A stretch of 64,000 nucleotides of DNA from contig NZ_RKHQ01000001.1 of the NCBI RefSeq assembly GCF_003751805.1, positions 1,674,001 to 1,738,000 of the forward strand, read 5' to 3'. The translations under genes were made by a program, and so were the position numbers. Origin of the DNA: Salana multivorans (GTDB lineage: Bacteria > Actinomycetota > Actinomycetes > Actinomycetales > Beutenbergiaceae). Shown piece by piece: positions 14,376 to 23,417 of the stretch (its first letter is position 1; each line of letters starts with the position of its first letter). The notes under the pieces are model-generated. The model was not told where the DNA came from and did not search any database. It saw nothing but the letters and a program-made list of their open reading frames with translations.

Positions 14376-14388
14376 CCGTGCGTCCCGG

Positions 14389-15387
14389 TCAGAACGGGTC
14401 GCCGAGCACCTGGGCGTAGTACGCGCGACCGTCGCTGCCGAACGCGACCGCGAAGCCCATCTCGGTGACGTCCGGGTTCACGATGTTCTCGTAGTGTCCC
14501 GGCGAGTCGATCCAGCCCCGGACCACGTCGTCGATCGACGGGTACCCCACCGCGACGTTCTCCGCCGCCACCCGGGCCTCGTACCCGACCGACGCCACGC
14601 GGTTGCTCAGCCCGCCGTTGCCCTCGTGGGTCATCTCGAGGATGGACGCCTGGTGGTCGGCCTGGAGCTGCGCCGCTGCGTTGAGCCGGTCGCTCAGCGA
14701 GACGCCCGCGAGGCCGACCTTGGCCCGCTCGACGTTCGTCAGCACCAGCACCTCCTCCGCGCCATCCGAGCCGGGCGGGATGCTGCCGTCGTCGGCGCGG
14801 TAGGCGAGCACGAGCAGGTAGACCGACTGCCCGCCCTGCCACGGCGCCGCCCCCACGCCGGCGAAGCCGAGCTCCGCGTCGAGCAGCGTCTCGGCGTCCT
14901 CCGCGGAGGCGAGCCACGTCTCGGCGGCCTCGGCCGGGGTCGTTCCCGAGCCGATCCGGGCCGAGCCGCGAGCGAATCCCGCGACCGCGAGGTCCTCGCC
15001 GAAGTCGCCGTCCCAGTCCTGCGCCCCGGTCGCGTAGTGCTCCGCCTGACGCTGGGCCAGGTCGGTCAGCCCCTGGTCGATCCGCAGTTTCCCGAGCCCC
15101 CGCTCGACCCGGGCGGCGTCGACCAGCGCGAGCGCGTCGACCCACTCGGGCGGGACCGCCGCGGCGTCGACCGTCCCGGGCGCCGTGGCCCGCGGGTCGT
15201 CGGACGATGCCGACGCGGTGTCCGGCGAGGCGTCCGATGCCGCCCCGGTCGCCGCCGGCGACGACGATGCTGGCGTCCCGTCGCCCGTCCCACCGTCGGA
15301 GCCGAGGCCGCAGGCGGACAGCGTCAGCGCCCCCGCGGCGAGCAGCGCGGACAGCGCGGCGATGGCGCGGGTTGGCCGACGGGTCAC
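14389..15387 (-). CDS. CAP/SCP-domain lipoprotein with tandem CAP modules
   Basis: A 332-residue predicted lipoprotein. The GTG start gives VTRRPTRAIAALSALLAAG then a lipobox TLSAC, so it should be anchored outside the membrane. A Ser/Ala/Thr linker (about residues 30-75) leads to two CAP-like repeats. The first (ALVDAARVERGLGKLRIDQ) is incomplete. The second has the full set: LTNVERAKVGL, AAENVAVGY and WIDSPGHYENIVNPDVTEMG. Bacterial CAP proteins of this kind are cell-wall or extracellular proteins of mostly unknown activity. It converges with the PIN gene with only 13 bases between stops. The frame is open upstream, but the signal peptide fixes the start. Confidence 0.85.
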   Translation of the reverse strand: MTRRPTRAIAALSALLAAGALTLSACGLGSDGGTGDGTPASSSPAATGAASDASPDTASASSDDPRATAPGTVDAAAVPPEWVDALALVDAARVERGLGKLRIDQGLTDLAQRQAEHYATGAQDWDGDFGEDLAVAGFARGSARIGSGTTPAEAAETWLASAEDAETLLDAELGFAGVGAAPWQGGQSVYLLVLAYRADDGSIPPGSDGAEEVLVLTNVERAKVGLAGVSLSDRLNAAAQLQADHQASILEMTHEGNGGLSNRVASVGYEARVAAENVAVGYPSIDDVVRGWIDSPGHYENIVNPDVTEMGFAVAFGSDGRAYYAQVLGDPF

Positions 15388-15550
15388 CGGACCATCATGG
15401 CCCCGACGCGCCCCGACGCGCCCTGACGCGACCCGACGGGCCGCCTGACGGCACGTCAGAATCCGTCGGACCTCGGACGTAGACTGACCGACGCTCGCGC
15501 GAGCCCGGCCGATCAGCGCCGCACCCACGGGCCCCGGCACGAGGAGTCCC

Positions 15551-17170
15551 ATGACCGACACCCAGTCCCGTCCGGGCGTGCGCGCACTGGTCGACCTCGG
15601 CGGTCGCAGCCCGTGGAGCACGCTCCCGCCGCTCATCCTCGGCTTCTTCATGATCATGCTCGACACGACGATCGTGAACATCGCCGTGCCGACGCTCGTC
15701 ACGGACCTCGACGCCGACCTGGTCGCCGTCGGCTGGGTCAACTCCGCCTACCTGCTCTCCTACGCGACGCTGCTCCTGCTCGCGGGACGGCTCGGTGACC
15801 GGTTCGGCTCGCGCGGCGTCTTCCTCGTCGGCCTGGTCGTCTTCACGGCGGCGTCGGCCTGGTGCGGCCTCTCGGGCCACATCGGCGTGCTCATCGCCGC
15901 CCGCGTCGTCCAGGGGATCGGCGCCGCCCTCATGACGCCGCAGACGATGGCGATCATCACGCGCGTCTTCCCGCCCGACAAGCGCGGCGCCGCCATGGGC
16001 CTGTGGGGCGCGACGGCCGGCGTCGCGACGATCGCCGGCCCGCTCCTCGGCGGCGTCTTCATCGAGTACGTCAGCTGGGAGTGGATCTTCTTCATCAACG
16101 TCCCGGTCGGCGTCGTCGCCCTCGTCCTCGCCCTGCGCTACCTGCCGCGGCTGGAGACCCACGCCACGACGTTCGACGTCCTCGGCGTCGTGCTCTCGGT
16201 CGTCGGTCTCGGCGCGTTCGTGTTCGGCGTGCAGGAGGGCAGCAGCTACGACTGGGGCACCATCGTCGGCCCGATCAGCGTGTGGAGCATCATCGGTCTC
16301 GGCGTCGTGGTGCTCGGGATCTTCGTGTGGTGGCAGGGACGCCAGGGATCGGCCGCGCTCATGCCGCTCGCGCTGTTCCGCAACCGCACGTTCGCGCTCT
16401 CGAACGTCTCCGGCATGGCGATCTCGTTCGCCATGATCGGCATCTTCTTCCCGCTGACGATCTTCCTGCAGTCGATCCTCGGCCTCTCGCCGATCCAGGC
16501 TGCGCTCATCAACCTGCCGAGCTCGCTCGTCTCCGGCGTCGTGGCGCCGCTCGCCGGACGGCTCTCGGACCGGCTGCCCGGCAAGTGGGTCGTCTCGACC
16601 GGGTTCGCGTTCCTCGCGGTCGGGGTCGGGATCGTCGCGGCGATGATCACGCCCGACCTCGTCGCGTGGCACCTGGTCTTCCCGATGCTCCTGTTCGGCG
16701 CCGGCACGGGCATGGTGTTCTCGCCGCTGGCGAACCTCGCGACGTCCGGCCTCGACGCCACGACGGCCGGTGCCGGGGCGGGGGCCTTCAACACGACGCG
16801 TCAGATGGGTGGCGTCCTCGGCTCGGCGGTCATCGTCGCCTCCCTGACCTCGCGGCTGTCGGTCGAGCTGCCCGCGGCCGGGCGCGCGGCGGCCGACGGC
16901 ATCCCCGCCGACTTCCGTCAGCAGTTCCTCGACGCGCTCACGACGATGTCGGGGCAGTTCTCGATGGACGCGGCCGGCGGCCCCGCGGGCGGGTTCGAGC
17001 TGCCCGACGGCATCCCGGCGGCCGTCAAGGACCAGATCGTCGCGGTGGTCACCGGCGTGATCCACAGCGGCTTCGCGTCGGCGACGGCCCAGACGCTGCT
17101 CGTGGCCGTCGCCGTGCTCGTCGTCGGGCTCGTCGTCTCGCTGCTCATCCCGGCGCGCGCGACCCGCTGA
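15551..17170 (+). CDS. MFS drug exporter, DHA2 (14-TM) family
   Basis: A 539-residue proton-driven exporter of the DHA2/EmrB-QacA family with about 14 membrane helices. Motif A is LAGRLGDRFGSRGVFL, and the DHA2 motif in helix 5 is GATAGVATIAGPLLGG. The N-terminal signature MIMLDTTIVNIAVPTL holds the Asp of motif D1. It should expel hydrophobic or cationic compounds across the cell membrane; the substrate is not predictable. An ATG with GAGGAGTCCC upstream starts it. It has no adjacent TetR/MarR gene, so local regulation is not evident. Confidence 0.92.
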   Translation: MTDTQSRPGVRALVDLGGRSPWSTLPPLILGFFMIMLDTTIVNIAVPTLVTDLDADLVAVGWVNSAYLLSYATLLLLAGRLGDRFGSRGVFLVGLVVFTAASAWCGLSGHIGVLIAARVVQGIGAALMTPQTMAIITRVFPPDKRGAAMGLWGATAGVATIAGPLLGGVFIEYVSWEWIFFINVPVGVVALVLALRYLPRLETHATTFDVLGVVLSVVGLGAFVFGVQEGSSYDWGTIVGPISVWSIIGLGVVVLGIFVWWQGRQGSAALMPLALFRNRTFALSNVSGMAISFAMIGIFFPLTIFLQSILGLSPIQAALINLPSSLVSGVVAPLAGRLSDRLPGKWVVSTGFAFLAVGVGIVAAMITPDLVAWHLVFPMLLFGAGTGMVFSPLANLATSGLDATTAGAGAGAFNTTRQMGGVLGSAVIVASLTSRLSVELPAAGRAAADGIPADFRQQFLDALTTMSGQFSMDAAGGPAGGFELPDGIPAAVKDQIVAVVTGVIHSGFASATAQTLLVAVAVLVVGLVVSLLIPARATR

Positions 17171-17192
17171 CCGGCGCGCGCGACCCGCGGCG

Positions 17193-18230
17193 CTACCTGT
17201 TGCGCTCGGGGTCGCCGGTGAGCTGCGCGACGTGGTCCGGGACGTAGGTGGACAGCGAGCGCGGCGGCCGACGGTAGTTCTCCCCGCCCTGGGGCCGCGT
17301 CGGCAGCTCGACCTCCTCGTGCGGCACCTCGACGTACGGGAACGTCGAGAGCAGGTGGGAGATCATGTTGAGCCGCGCGTGCTTCTTCACGTCCGACTCG
17401 ACGACGAACCACGGCGAGGTGGGCGTGTCCGTGTGGACGAACATGTCGTCCTTCGCCCGCGAGTAGTCCTCCCAGCGGTGGATCGACTCGAGGTCCATCG
17501 GCGACAGCTTCCATCGCCGCACCGGGTCGTTGAGCCGCGACCGGAACCGCTTGAGCTGCTCCGCGTCCGACACCGAGAACCAGTACTTGCGCAGCAGGAT
17601 CCCGTCGTTGATGAGCATCTCCTCGAAGATCGGCGCCTGCCGCATGAACTGCGCGTACTCCTGCGGCGTGCAGAACCCCATGACCCGCTCGACGCCGGCC
17701 CGGTTGTACCAGGACCGGTCGAACAGCACGATCTCCCCGGCGGCCGGCAGGTGCTCGACGTAGCGCTGGAAGTACCACTGCGTCTTCTGCCGCTCGGTCG
17801 GCGCCGGCAGCGCGGCGATCCGCGCGACGCGCGGCGACAGGTACTCCGTGATCCGCTTGATCGCGCCGCCCTTGCCGGCCGCGTCGCGCCCCTCGAAGAT
17901 CACGACGACGCGCTGGCCCGTCGCCTTGACCCACTCCTGGAGCGTGACGAGCTCGGTCTGGAGCCGGAAGAGCTCCGCCTCGTAGACGTCGTTCGACAGC
18001 TTCTTCCGGTTGCGCCGGGCCCTGTCGGCCTTCGTCGACTTCTTCTTCCCGGCCTTCTTGGCCTTCTTGGCCTTCGCGACGGCCGGTGCGTCGTCCGCCC
18101 CGTCCGCCCCGTCCGCGGCGTCCCGGGCGTCGTCTGCGGTCGCGTCGGTCGTCCCGGTCGCGTCGTCGGCCGTCGGCCCGCCCTCGGGGGTGGGGGTAGC
18201 TGCGTCGTCACTGCCATGCGTCGTTGCCAT
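17193..18230 (-). CDS. ppk2: Polyphosphate kinase 2
   Basis: A 345-residue PPK2 family enzyme using polyphosphate to phosphorylate nucleotides (ADP or GDP) or the reverse. Walker A is FEGRDAAGKGGAI, with the catalytic Asp inside it. The Walker B/lid region is IVLFDRSWYNRAGVERVMGF. A SPMDLESIHRWEDYSRAKD block follows, as in class I PPK2. The first 100 residues are an Asp/Ala-rich and Lys-rich disordered extension, longer than usual. Cytosolic. The ATG at 18230 begins the acidic tail; a later start near the RRNRKKLSNDVYE block would give the standard length. It converges with the MFS gene. Confidence 0.92.
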   Translation of the reverse strand: MATTHGSDDAATPTPEGGPTADDATGTTDATADDARDAADGADGADDAPAVAKAKKAKKAGKKKSTKADRARRNRKKLSNDVYEAELFRLQTELVTLQEWVKATGQRVVVIFEGRDAAGKGGAIKRITEYLSPRVARIAALPAPTERQKTQWYFQRYVEHLPAAGEIVLFDRSWYNRAGVERVMGFCTPQEYAQFMRQAPIFEEMLINDGILLRKYWFSVSDAEQLKRFRSRLNDPVRRWKLSPMDLESIHRWEDYSRAKDDMFVHTDTPTSPWFVVESDVKKHARLNMISHLLSTFPYVEVPHEEVELPTRPQGGENYRRPPRSLSTYVPDHVAQLTGDPERNR

Positions 18231-18393
18231 GGCGAGAACCTAGTCCGGGCAGGGCCGTGAGCGCATCGGTCCGAGGGCCCGGATCCGTCGACGTGGCCGG
18301 CGTCACAGCCGCTGGGTCGCGAGATCACACGGGGCTCACAGCAAACGTCCAGGCGCGTGCCTGAACCTTGAGCCATCCACGTCAGGAGGCCCC

Positions 18394-18909
18394 ATGACCC
18401 CCGTCACGCGCTCGACCCGCATCGCCCTCTCCGCCGCCGCCTCGCTTGCGGCCGTCGGGGCCCTCGCCGGCTGCGCCTCGGGCGACGCCTCCGCGACGCC
18501 GGCCCCGGCCGACCCGACCGACGCGAGCTCCGGCTCGACGGCGGCCGCCGACCCGACGGCCTCGACCGATCCCACCGACTCGACCGACGGTGCCGCCGCG
18601 GGCGCCTCCGACTACGCCGACGGCACGTACGAGGCGACCGGCAGCTACGTCTCCCCGGGCGGGCAGCAGCAGGTCGACGTGTCGCTCACCCTGGCCGACG
18701 GCGTCGTCACGGACGTCGTCGTCACGCCCGAGGCGGGCGACCCGCGCTCGCAGGGCTTCCAGGAGCAGTTCGCCGGCGGCATCGCCGACGTCGTCGTCGG
18801 GGTCCCGCTGGACGAGCTGGCCGTCGACAAGGTGGCGGGCTCGTCCCTCACCTCGGGCGGCTTCAATGACGCCGTCGAGCAGATCAAGGCGGAGGCGCTG
18901 GGCGCGTGA
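18394..18909 (+). CDS. FMN-binding domain lipoprotein
   Basis: A 171-residue exported lipoprotein with lipobox LAGC (Cys27), a Thr/Asp/Ser-rich linker and a C-terminal FMN-binding domain (about residues 75-171, from YADGTYEATGSY). The ApbE target motif is DKVAGSSLTSGGF, in which Ser151 occupies the place where FMN is usually esterified to Thr (SGAT in NqrC). FMN is therefore likely bound covalently outside the cell. It is the first gene of an operon with apbE and an NqrB-like reductase. The ATG has AGGAGG upstream. It probably carries electrons from the membrane partner to an outside acceptor. Confidence 0.88.
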   Translation: MTPVTRSTRIALSAAASLAAVGALAGCASGDASATPAPADPTDASSGSTAAADPTASTDPTDSTDGAAAGASDYADGTYEATGSYVSPGGQQQVDVSLTLADGVVTDVVVTPEAGDPRSQGFQEQFAGGIADVVVGVPLDELAVDKVAGSSLTSGGFNDAVEQIKAEALGA

Positions 18910-18962
18910 CTCATCCCGCGGACGGAGCCCCGCGCGGCGGCAGCGGACGATAGCGTCGTCCC

Positions 18963-19874
18963 GTGATCGCCGATGCCGCCGTGGACGAGATCGCAGCCGG
19001 CCGCATGGAGTTCGACGCCATCGGGACGCGCTGGGTGATCGACACGCCCGAACCCCTGCCGCTGGGGCTCGAGGCCCGCATCCTCGCCGAGATCAACGAC
19101 TTCGACTTCGAGTGGTCCCGGTTCCGGCCCGACTCGGTCGTGGCGGCGGTGGCCCGCGAGGGCGGCCAGTTCCCGGTCGGGGTGGACGGCGAGGCCATGC
19201 TCCGCCTCTACACCCGCCTCGCTGACGCCACGGACGGCGCCGTCAACCCGTTCGTCGGCGCGACGCTCGAGCACCTCGGGTACGACCCGACCTACCGGCT
19301 CTCGCCGGCTCCCGGGGCGCCGAAGCCCGTCCCCGGCTGGGAGGGGCGGTTCCAGCGCACGACCGCGCTCCTCCAGCTCCCGCGGGGGACCGTGCTCGAC
19401 GTCGGCGCCGTCGGCAAGGGGCGCCTCGTCGACGTCGTCGCTGACGTGATCCGCCGCGCCGGGATCGAGAGCTTCACCGTCGACGCGGGCGGCGACCTGC
19501 GCCACGTCGGCCCCGCCCGGGTCCGGATCGGGCTCGAGCACCCGCTCGACCCGACGCGCGCCGTCGGCGTCGTCACCCTCACCGACGGCGCGATCGCGGC
19601 GTCCGCGACGAACCGGCGCGCCTGGGCCGACGGGCTGCACCACGTGATCGACGCGCGCACCGGCGCCCCGGTGCGCGGGATCCTCGCGACGTGGGCCCTC
19701 GCGCGCACGGCGATGATCGCCGACGCCGCCTCGACGGCCGCGTTCTTCCTCCCGCCGAGCGAGGTGCTCTCGGCCCTCGACGGGGTGCACGCCGTCGTCG
19801 TCATGCCGACGTCCGGTCCGCTGCGGCACGCCGGGCTGGACGACGAGCGGGTCGTCGCGGAGCTGTACCCGTGA
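18963..19874 (+). CDS. apbE: FAD:protein FMN transferase
   Basis: A 303-residue ApbE enzyme that transfers FMN from FAD to a Ser/Thr of a flavoprotein. Family motifs are RMEFDAIGTRWVID near the N-terminus, LDVGAVGKGRLVD in the middle, and FTVDAGGDLRHVG followed by a C-terminal TADAAST-like block (IADAASTAAFF). There is no clear signal peptide or lipobox. The GTG start at 18963 lies 53 bases after the FMN-binding lipoprotein and has only a weak Shine-Dalgarno. Its evident substrate is that lipoprotein. The stop overlaps the next start (GTGA). Confidence 0.9.
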   Translation: MIADAAVDEIAAGRMEFDAIGTRWVIDTPEPLPLGLEARILAEINDFDFEWSRFRPDSVVAAVAREGGQFPVGVDGEAMLRLYTRLADATDGAVNPFVGATLEHLGYDPTYRLSPAPGAPKPVPGWEGRFQRTTALLQLPRGTVLDVGAVGKGRLVDVVADVIRRAGIESFTVDAGGDLRHVGPARVRIGLEHPLDPTRAVGVVTLTDGAIAASATNRRAWADGLHHVIDARTGAPVRGILATWALARTAMIADAASTAAFFLPPSEVLSALDGVHAVVVMPTSGPLRHAGLDDERVVAELYP

Positions 19875-21610
19875 GCGGGGCGGCCGCGCGCGCCGGTGCG
19901 CAGGCGCGGCGCTGGCACCCCGGCGTCGCGCTCGACCGCCTGCTCGGGCGGGTCTCGATGTACACGCTCGTCCTGTGGGCGCTGCTGGCGCTCGTCGGGA
20001 TCGCGTTCGTCATGTCGCTGTTCGGGGCCTTCCACTCCTCGTGGATCGCGCTCGGCCTGACGACGCTCTGCGCCGTCCTCGGCTCGGTCATCGGGACCGC
20101 CGGTGGCCGGCTGCTGGCGGGGGTCGTCGCCGCGTGGCGCGGGCGGGCCGATTCCACGACGACGCGGAGGACGCCGACGCTGTCGGGCATCCTCGCCTCG
20201 ATGCCGCCGGTGCACGCGCTCTCGCCGGTCATCACGGGGCTGATCCTCGCGCTCGTGCTGCTGCCGGTGGCCGACGCGGGCCTCGTCGGCGTCGCCCTCG
20301 CCGGGGTGCTCGCGGGCGGCTCGAAGTACCTGCTCGCCTGGCGCGGGCGGCACGTGCTCAACCCCGCCGTGGTCGGGCTGCTCGTGGCGGGCTGGACCGG
20401 GCTGGCCCAGGCGTGGTGGTGGATCGGGTCGTCCGTGCTGTTCCCGTTCGTGGTGCTCGCCGGCCTCGCGGTCCTGTGGCGCACGCGCCGGATGCTCTAC
20501 GCCGCGAGCTACGCGGTGCCAGCGGTCGCCCTGACGGTCCTCGGCTACGTCGGCCTCGGGACGCCCGGCTGGACCGCGCTGTCGTTCGCCGTGCTCTCCG
20601 GCCCGATCGCGTTCCTCGCGTGCTTCATGCTGACCGAGCCGCTGACGACGCCGCCGCGGCTGCTCGAGCGGGTCGGCGTCGGCGTGCTCGTCGGGGTGGC
20701 GTCCGCGGCGCCGGTCCTGTGGGGCTGGGGCTGGCTCTCGCCGGAGCTCGCGCTCGCGCTCGGCAACGTCGTCGCGTTCGGGCTGGGCCCGCGCCGCCGG
20801 GTAGCGCTGCGGTTCCTGCGCCGCGCGGCGGGTGCCGACGACGGTCTCCTCGACCTGCGGTTCGCGCCCTCGTCGCCGCTGCGGTTCCGTCCGGGGCAGT
20901 ACGTCGAGGTCGACGTGCCCCAGGCGCTCGCCCGTCCCCGCGCCGCCGAGGACTCTCGCGGCCGTCGGCGGGTGCTCTCGCTCGCGTCGTCGCCGCTGGC
21001 CGGCGAGGTCCGGCTCGTCACGCGGCTCGCCGAACCCGGGGCCGCGCCGAGCCCGGTCAAGGCGGCGCTCGCGGACCTGGCACCGGGCGACGAGCTAGGC
21101 GTCACGCTCGTGGCCGGTGACTTCCTCCTCCCCGAGGGGCGCAGCGCGCTCGTCGGGCTCGGCGTCGGCATGACGCCGTTCCTGGCGATGCTCGACGACC
21201 TCGCGCGCGGCGGTGGTCGGCGGCCGGGCGCCGACCTGGACGTCGTCGCCGTGTGGGCCGTCAAGGACGTCCGCGACGTGCTGCCGATCCTCGCCGATCC
21301 CGTGCCCGTGCCGTCGGGCATCCCCGGCGGCGGCGTGACCGGCGCGCTGCCGGCGCGGGTCGGGCTGCCGCACGGTGTCTCGCTCGTGCTCGTCGTGCCG
21401 CTCGGCGCGGACCGCTCGACGCTGCCGGCCGGGTACCGGGTCGTCGAGGGGTCGGCCGTCGACGCGGCGGTCCTGGCCGAGGCCGTGCCCGACCTCGCGG
21501 AGCGGACGGTGCTGGTCTCGGGCTCACCCGGCTCGGTGGCGGCCGTCAAGCTGATCGCCCGGGAGCAGGGCGCGCGGCGCGTGCGGACGGACGTCTTCCT
21601 CGGCTACTGA
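19871..21610 (+). CDS. NqrB/RnfD-like membrane protein fused to ferredoxin-NADP reductase-like domain
   Basis: A 579-residue fusion. Residues about 30-310 form eight to nine membrane helices resembling NqrB/RnfD (HVLNPAVVGLLVAGW and CFMLTEPLTTPPRLLERVG). Residues about 330-579 form a cytosolic flavin/NAD reductase module: FRPGQYVEVDVP for flavin, LVGLGVGMTPFLAML for the nucleotide, and a final RVRTDVFLGY. It should take electrons from NAD(P)H and pass them across the membrane to the FMN lipoprotein encoded two genes upstream. The GTG at 19871 overlaps the apbE stop. This is not a full Rnf or Nqr complex. Physiological acceptor unknown. Confidence 0.85.
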   Translation: MSGAAARAGAQARRWHPGVALDRLLGRVSMYTLVLWALLALVGIAFVMSLFGAFHSSWIALGLTTLCAVLGSVIGTAGGRLLAGVVAAWRGRADSTTTRRTPTLSGILASMPPVHALSPVITGLILALVLLPVADAGLVGVALAGVLAGGSKYLLAWRGRHVLNPAVVGLLVAGWTGLAQAWWWIGSSVLFPFVVLAGLAVLWRTRRMLYAASYAVPAVALTVLGYVGLGTPGWTALSFAVLSGPIAFLACFMLTEPLTTPPRLLERVGVGVLVGVASAAPVLWGWGWLSPELALALGNVVAFGLGPRRRVALRFLRRAAGADDGLLDLRFAPSSPLRFRPGQYVEVDVPQALARPRAAEDSRGRRRVLSLASSPLAGEVRLVTRLAEPGAAPSPVKAALADLAPGDELGVTLVAGDFLLPEGRSALVGLGVGMTPFLAMLDDLARGGGRRPGADLDVVAVWAVKDVRDVLPILADPVPVPSGIPGGGVTGALPARVGLPHGVSLVLVVPLGADRSTLPAGYRVVEGSAVDAAVLAEAVPDLAERTVLVSGSPGSVAAVKLIAREQGARRVRTDVFLGY

Positions 21611-21683
21611 GCCGTAGGGCTCGCCCGACCTCGGCCGCTTCCCGGGCCGGGGCCTCCTACCCCGTCTGGCCCAGCGGTGGGCG

Positions 21684-21772
21684 CCTCCGCCCCCGCGCTG
21701 CTCCGATACCGGGGTGGCCTCGATCGCGTATCGCGACCGGAACCACCCCAGTATCGGAGTTGGGGGCGGAGG
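21684..21772. repeat. Long imperfect inverted repeat between convergent genes
   Basis: Arms TCCGATACCGGGGTGG (21702-21717) and CCACCCCAGTATCGGA (21743-21758) pair over 16 bases with one G-U. They are extended outward by CCTCCGCCCCC (21684-21694) with GGGGGCGGAGG (21762-21772). The loop holds a further small palindrome, TCGCG-TAT-CGCGA. Just downstream TCGGAGTTGGGGGCGG recurs near 21816. It lies between the reductase and the ProA-like gene and may be a terminator or a REP-like element. Confidence 0.7.
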
Positions 21773-21837
21773 TGAGTCGGAGCTGCGCGGGCGCTGGGGC
21801 CGGCGGTAGAGGTGAGTCGGAGTTGGGGGCGGGGCGG

Positions 21838-23355
21838 TCAGCGGTGCTGGTCGGCGCTCTCGACCCGCGCGAAGATCCGCCGCGTCGTGATCTCGGCGCC
21901 GGTGAGGATGCCGGCCCGGGCCAGCAGCCGACCGTTCTCCCAGTTCGACAGGCCGAGCTCCGGCTGGGACAGCGCGTACTGACCATCGACCCAGCGGGTG
22001 AACCCGTCCCCGACGAACGGCGCGTCGACGGCGGCGCGGAACCGCGCGTGCGCGTCGTCGTCCTCGCTGAGGAACGAGACGACGAACCGCGGCGAGTACC
22101 GGCCGAACAGCTCGATCGCCTCGTCGACCGAGTCGACGACGACGAGCGACAGCTCCGGCGTCCCCTCCCACTCCCACTCGCGGCCGAGGTCGGCCACCGG
22201 CAGGACGGACGCGCGCGGCTCGGTGTGGACGCCGTCGGCGCGGTGCACGGGGATCGTCCGCTCGAGCTCCTCCGCCGGCAGCCACCGCTGCGAGCCGTCG
22301 GCCACGTGGACGCGGGCGGCGGATCCCGCCCCCGTCCGGGCGACCGCCGCCTCGTCGGCCGCGGCGAGCAGCACGGGGACGAGCTCGGCGGCGCGGGCGC
22401 TCGGGATCACAGCGACGTTGAGCGTGTTGCACACCTTGCGGTCGAGCGACCAGCGCGCGACCCCGGCCAGGCGTGCGGCATCCGCGTCGTCGCCGGCGAC
22501 GATCCACGCGCCACCCGTGCCGTGCGCCGACACCGGGACGCCGGCCGAGCGGGCGACGGCGGAGAGCTGGGCCACCGCCGGGCCGGACCCGCGGGCGACC
22601 GCGAGCGCCAGACGCGGGTCGGCGAACAGGGCCCAGCCGGCCGAGCGGTCGCGCAGGGGGAGGAGGCTCACGGCGCCCGCGGGCAGGCTCGCGGCGGTGA
22701 GGGCGGGAACGAGGGCGGCGTCGCGGATCGCCTCGGCCGTGCCGAGCGCGTCGCCGCCGATCCGCAGGACGGCGACGTTCCCGGTCGCCAGCACGCCGGC
22801 CGCGTCGGCGAACACGTTCGGGCGGCCCTCGAAGACGAAGCCGATGACGCCGAGCGGCGCCGCGACGACGTCGACCGACCAGCCCTCGTGGTCGACGGTC
22901 GCGACGGGGGACTCGCCGGCGGCCTCGCGCTCCGCGAGGATGCCGTCCCACTCGCGCAGCCCGGCGACCATGTCGGCCCGCATGCCGTCGGAGATCTCGA
23001 GGCGGGTGGTCGAGCGGCCCAGGTCGCGGGCGCGCTCGACGTCGCCGGCGTTGGCCGACGCGATGCGGCCCCACACGTCGTCGTCGGCGAGCAGGTCGGC
23101 GAACGCGGTGAAGAACGCGCGCACGGCTCCGGGGGTGGCGCTGCGCAGCGCGGTGAACGCGTCGAGCGCGGCGGCGACCTGGGCCCCGACCGCCTCGCGC
23201 ACGCGCGCCGGGACGTGCAGGAGCTCGCCCGTCCCGGAGTCGACGTAGAGCGCGTCACCGGGCTGGAACGCCGCGGCGAGCTCCTCGCTCACGACGGCGA
23301 CGCGGTCCCCCGCGTATGGGACGGGCATGCCGGCGGTGAGGGTCAGCTGGGCCAT
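21838..23355 (-). CDS. ProA-like glutamate-5-semialdehyde/aldehyde dehydrogenase
   Basis: A 505-residue NAD(P)-dependent aldehyde dehydrogenase most like gamma-glutamyl phosphate reductase. The ProA-like blocks are GVIGFVFEGRPNV, ARSAGVPVSAHGTGGAW and the catalytic cysteine motif KVCNTLNVAV. It is about 90 residues longer than standard ProA, mainly through an N-terminal extension (residues 1-45) and insertions near 330-390. It may therefore be a paralogue acting on another acyl phosphate or aldehyde rather than the proline enzyme. No proB gene is nearby. The ATG at 23355 is chosen because the translation before it is unlike the family. Single gene, divergent from the CoA-disulfide reductase operon. 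Confidence 0.8.
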   Translation of the reverse strand: MAQLTLTAGMPVPYAGDRVAVVSEELAAAFQPGDALYVDSGTGELLHVPARVREAVGAQVAAALDAFTALRSATPGAVRAFFTAFADLLADDDVWGRIASANAGDVERARDLGRSTTRLEISDGMRADMVAGLREWDGILAEREAAGESPVATVDHEGWSVDVVAAPLGVIGFVFEGRPNVFADAAGVLATGNVAVLRIGGDALGTAEAIRDAALVPALTAASLPAGAVSLLPLRDRSAGWALFADPRLALAVARGSGPAVAQLSAVARSAGVPVSAHGTGGAWIVAGDDADAARLAGVARWSLDRKVCNTLNVAVIPSARAAELVPVLLAAADEAAVARTGAGSAARVHVADGSQRWLPAEELERTIPVHRADGVHTEPRASVLPVADLGREWEWEGTPELSLVVVDSVDEAIELFGRYSPRFVVSFLSEDDDAHARFRAAVDAPFVGDGFTRWVDGQYALSQPELGLSNWENGRLLARAGILTGAEITTRRIFARVESADQHR

Positions 23356-23417
23356 GCGTCCATCGTAGGACCGGCGCGTGCGGCCGATCCGTGCGCCGAG
23401 CACACCCCGGGCCGGAC

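Noticed and set aside
18394-21610. Part of a full Rnf or Nqr complex
   Set aside because: No RnfA/E, RnfC or NqrA/D/E/F-like separate subunits are nearby. The membrane and reductase parts are fused in one protein.
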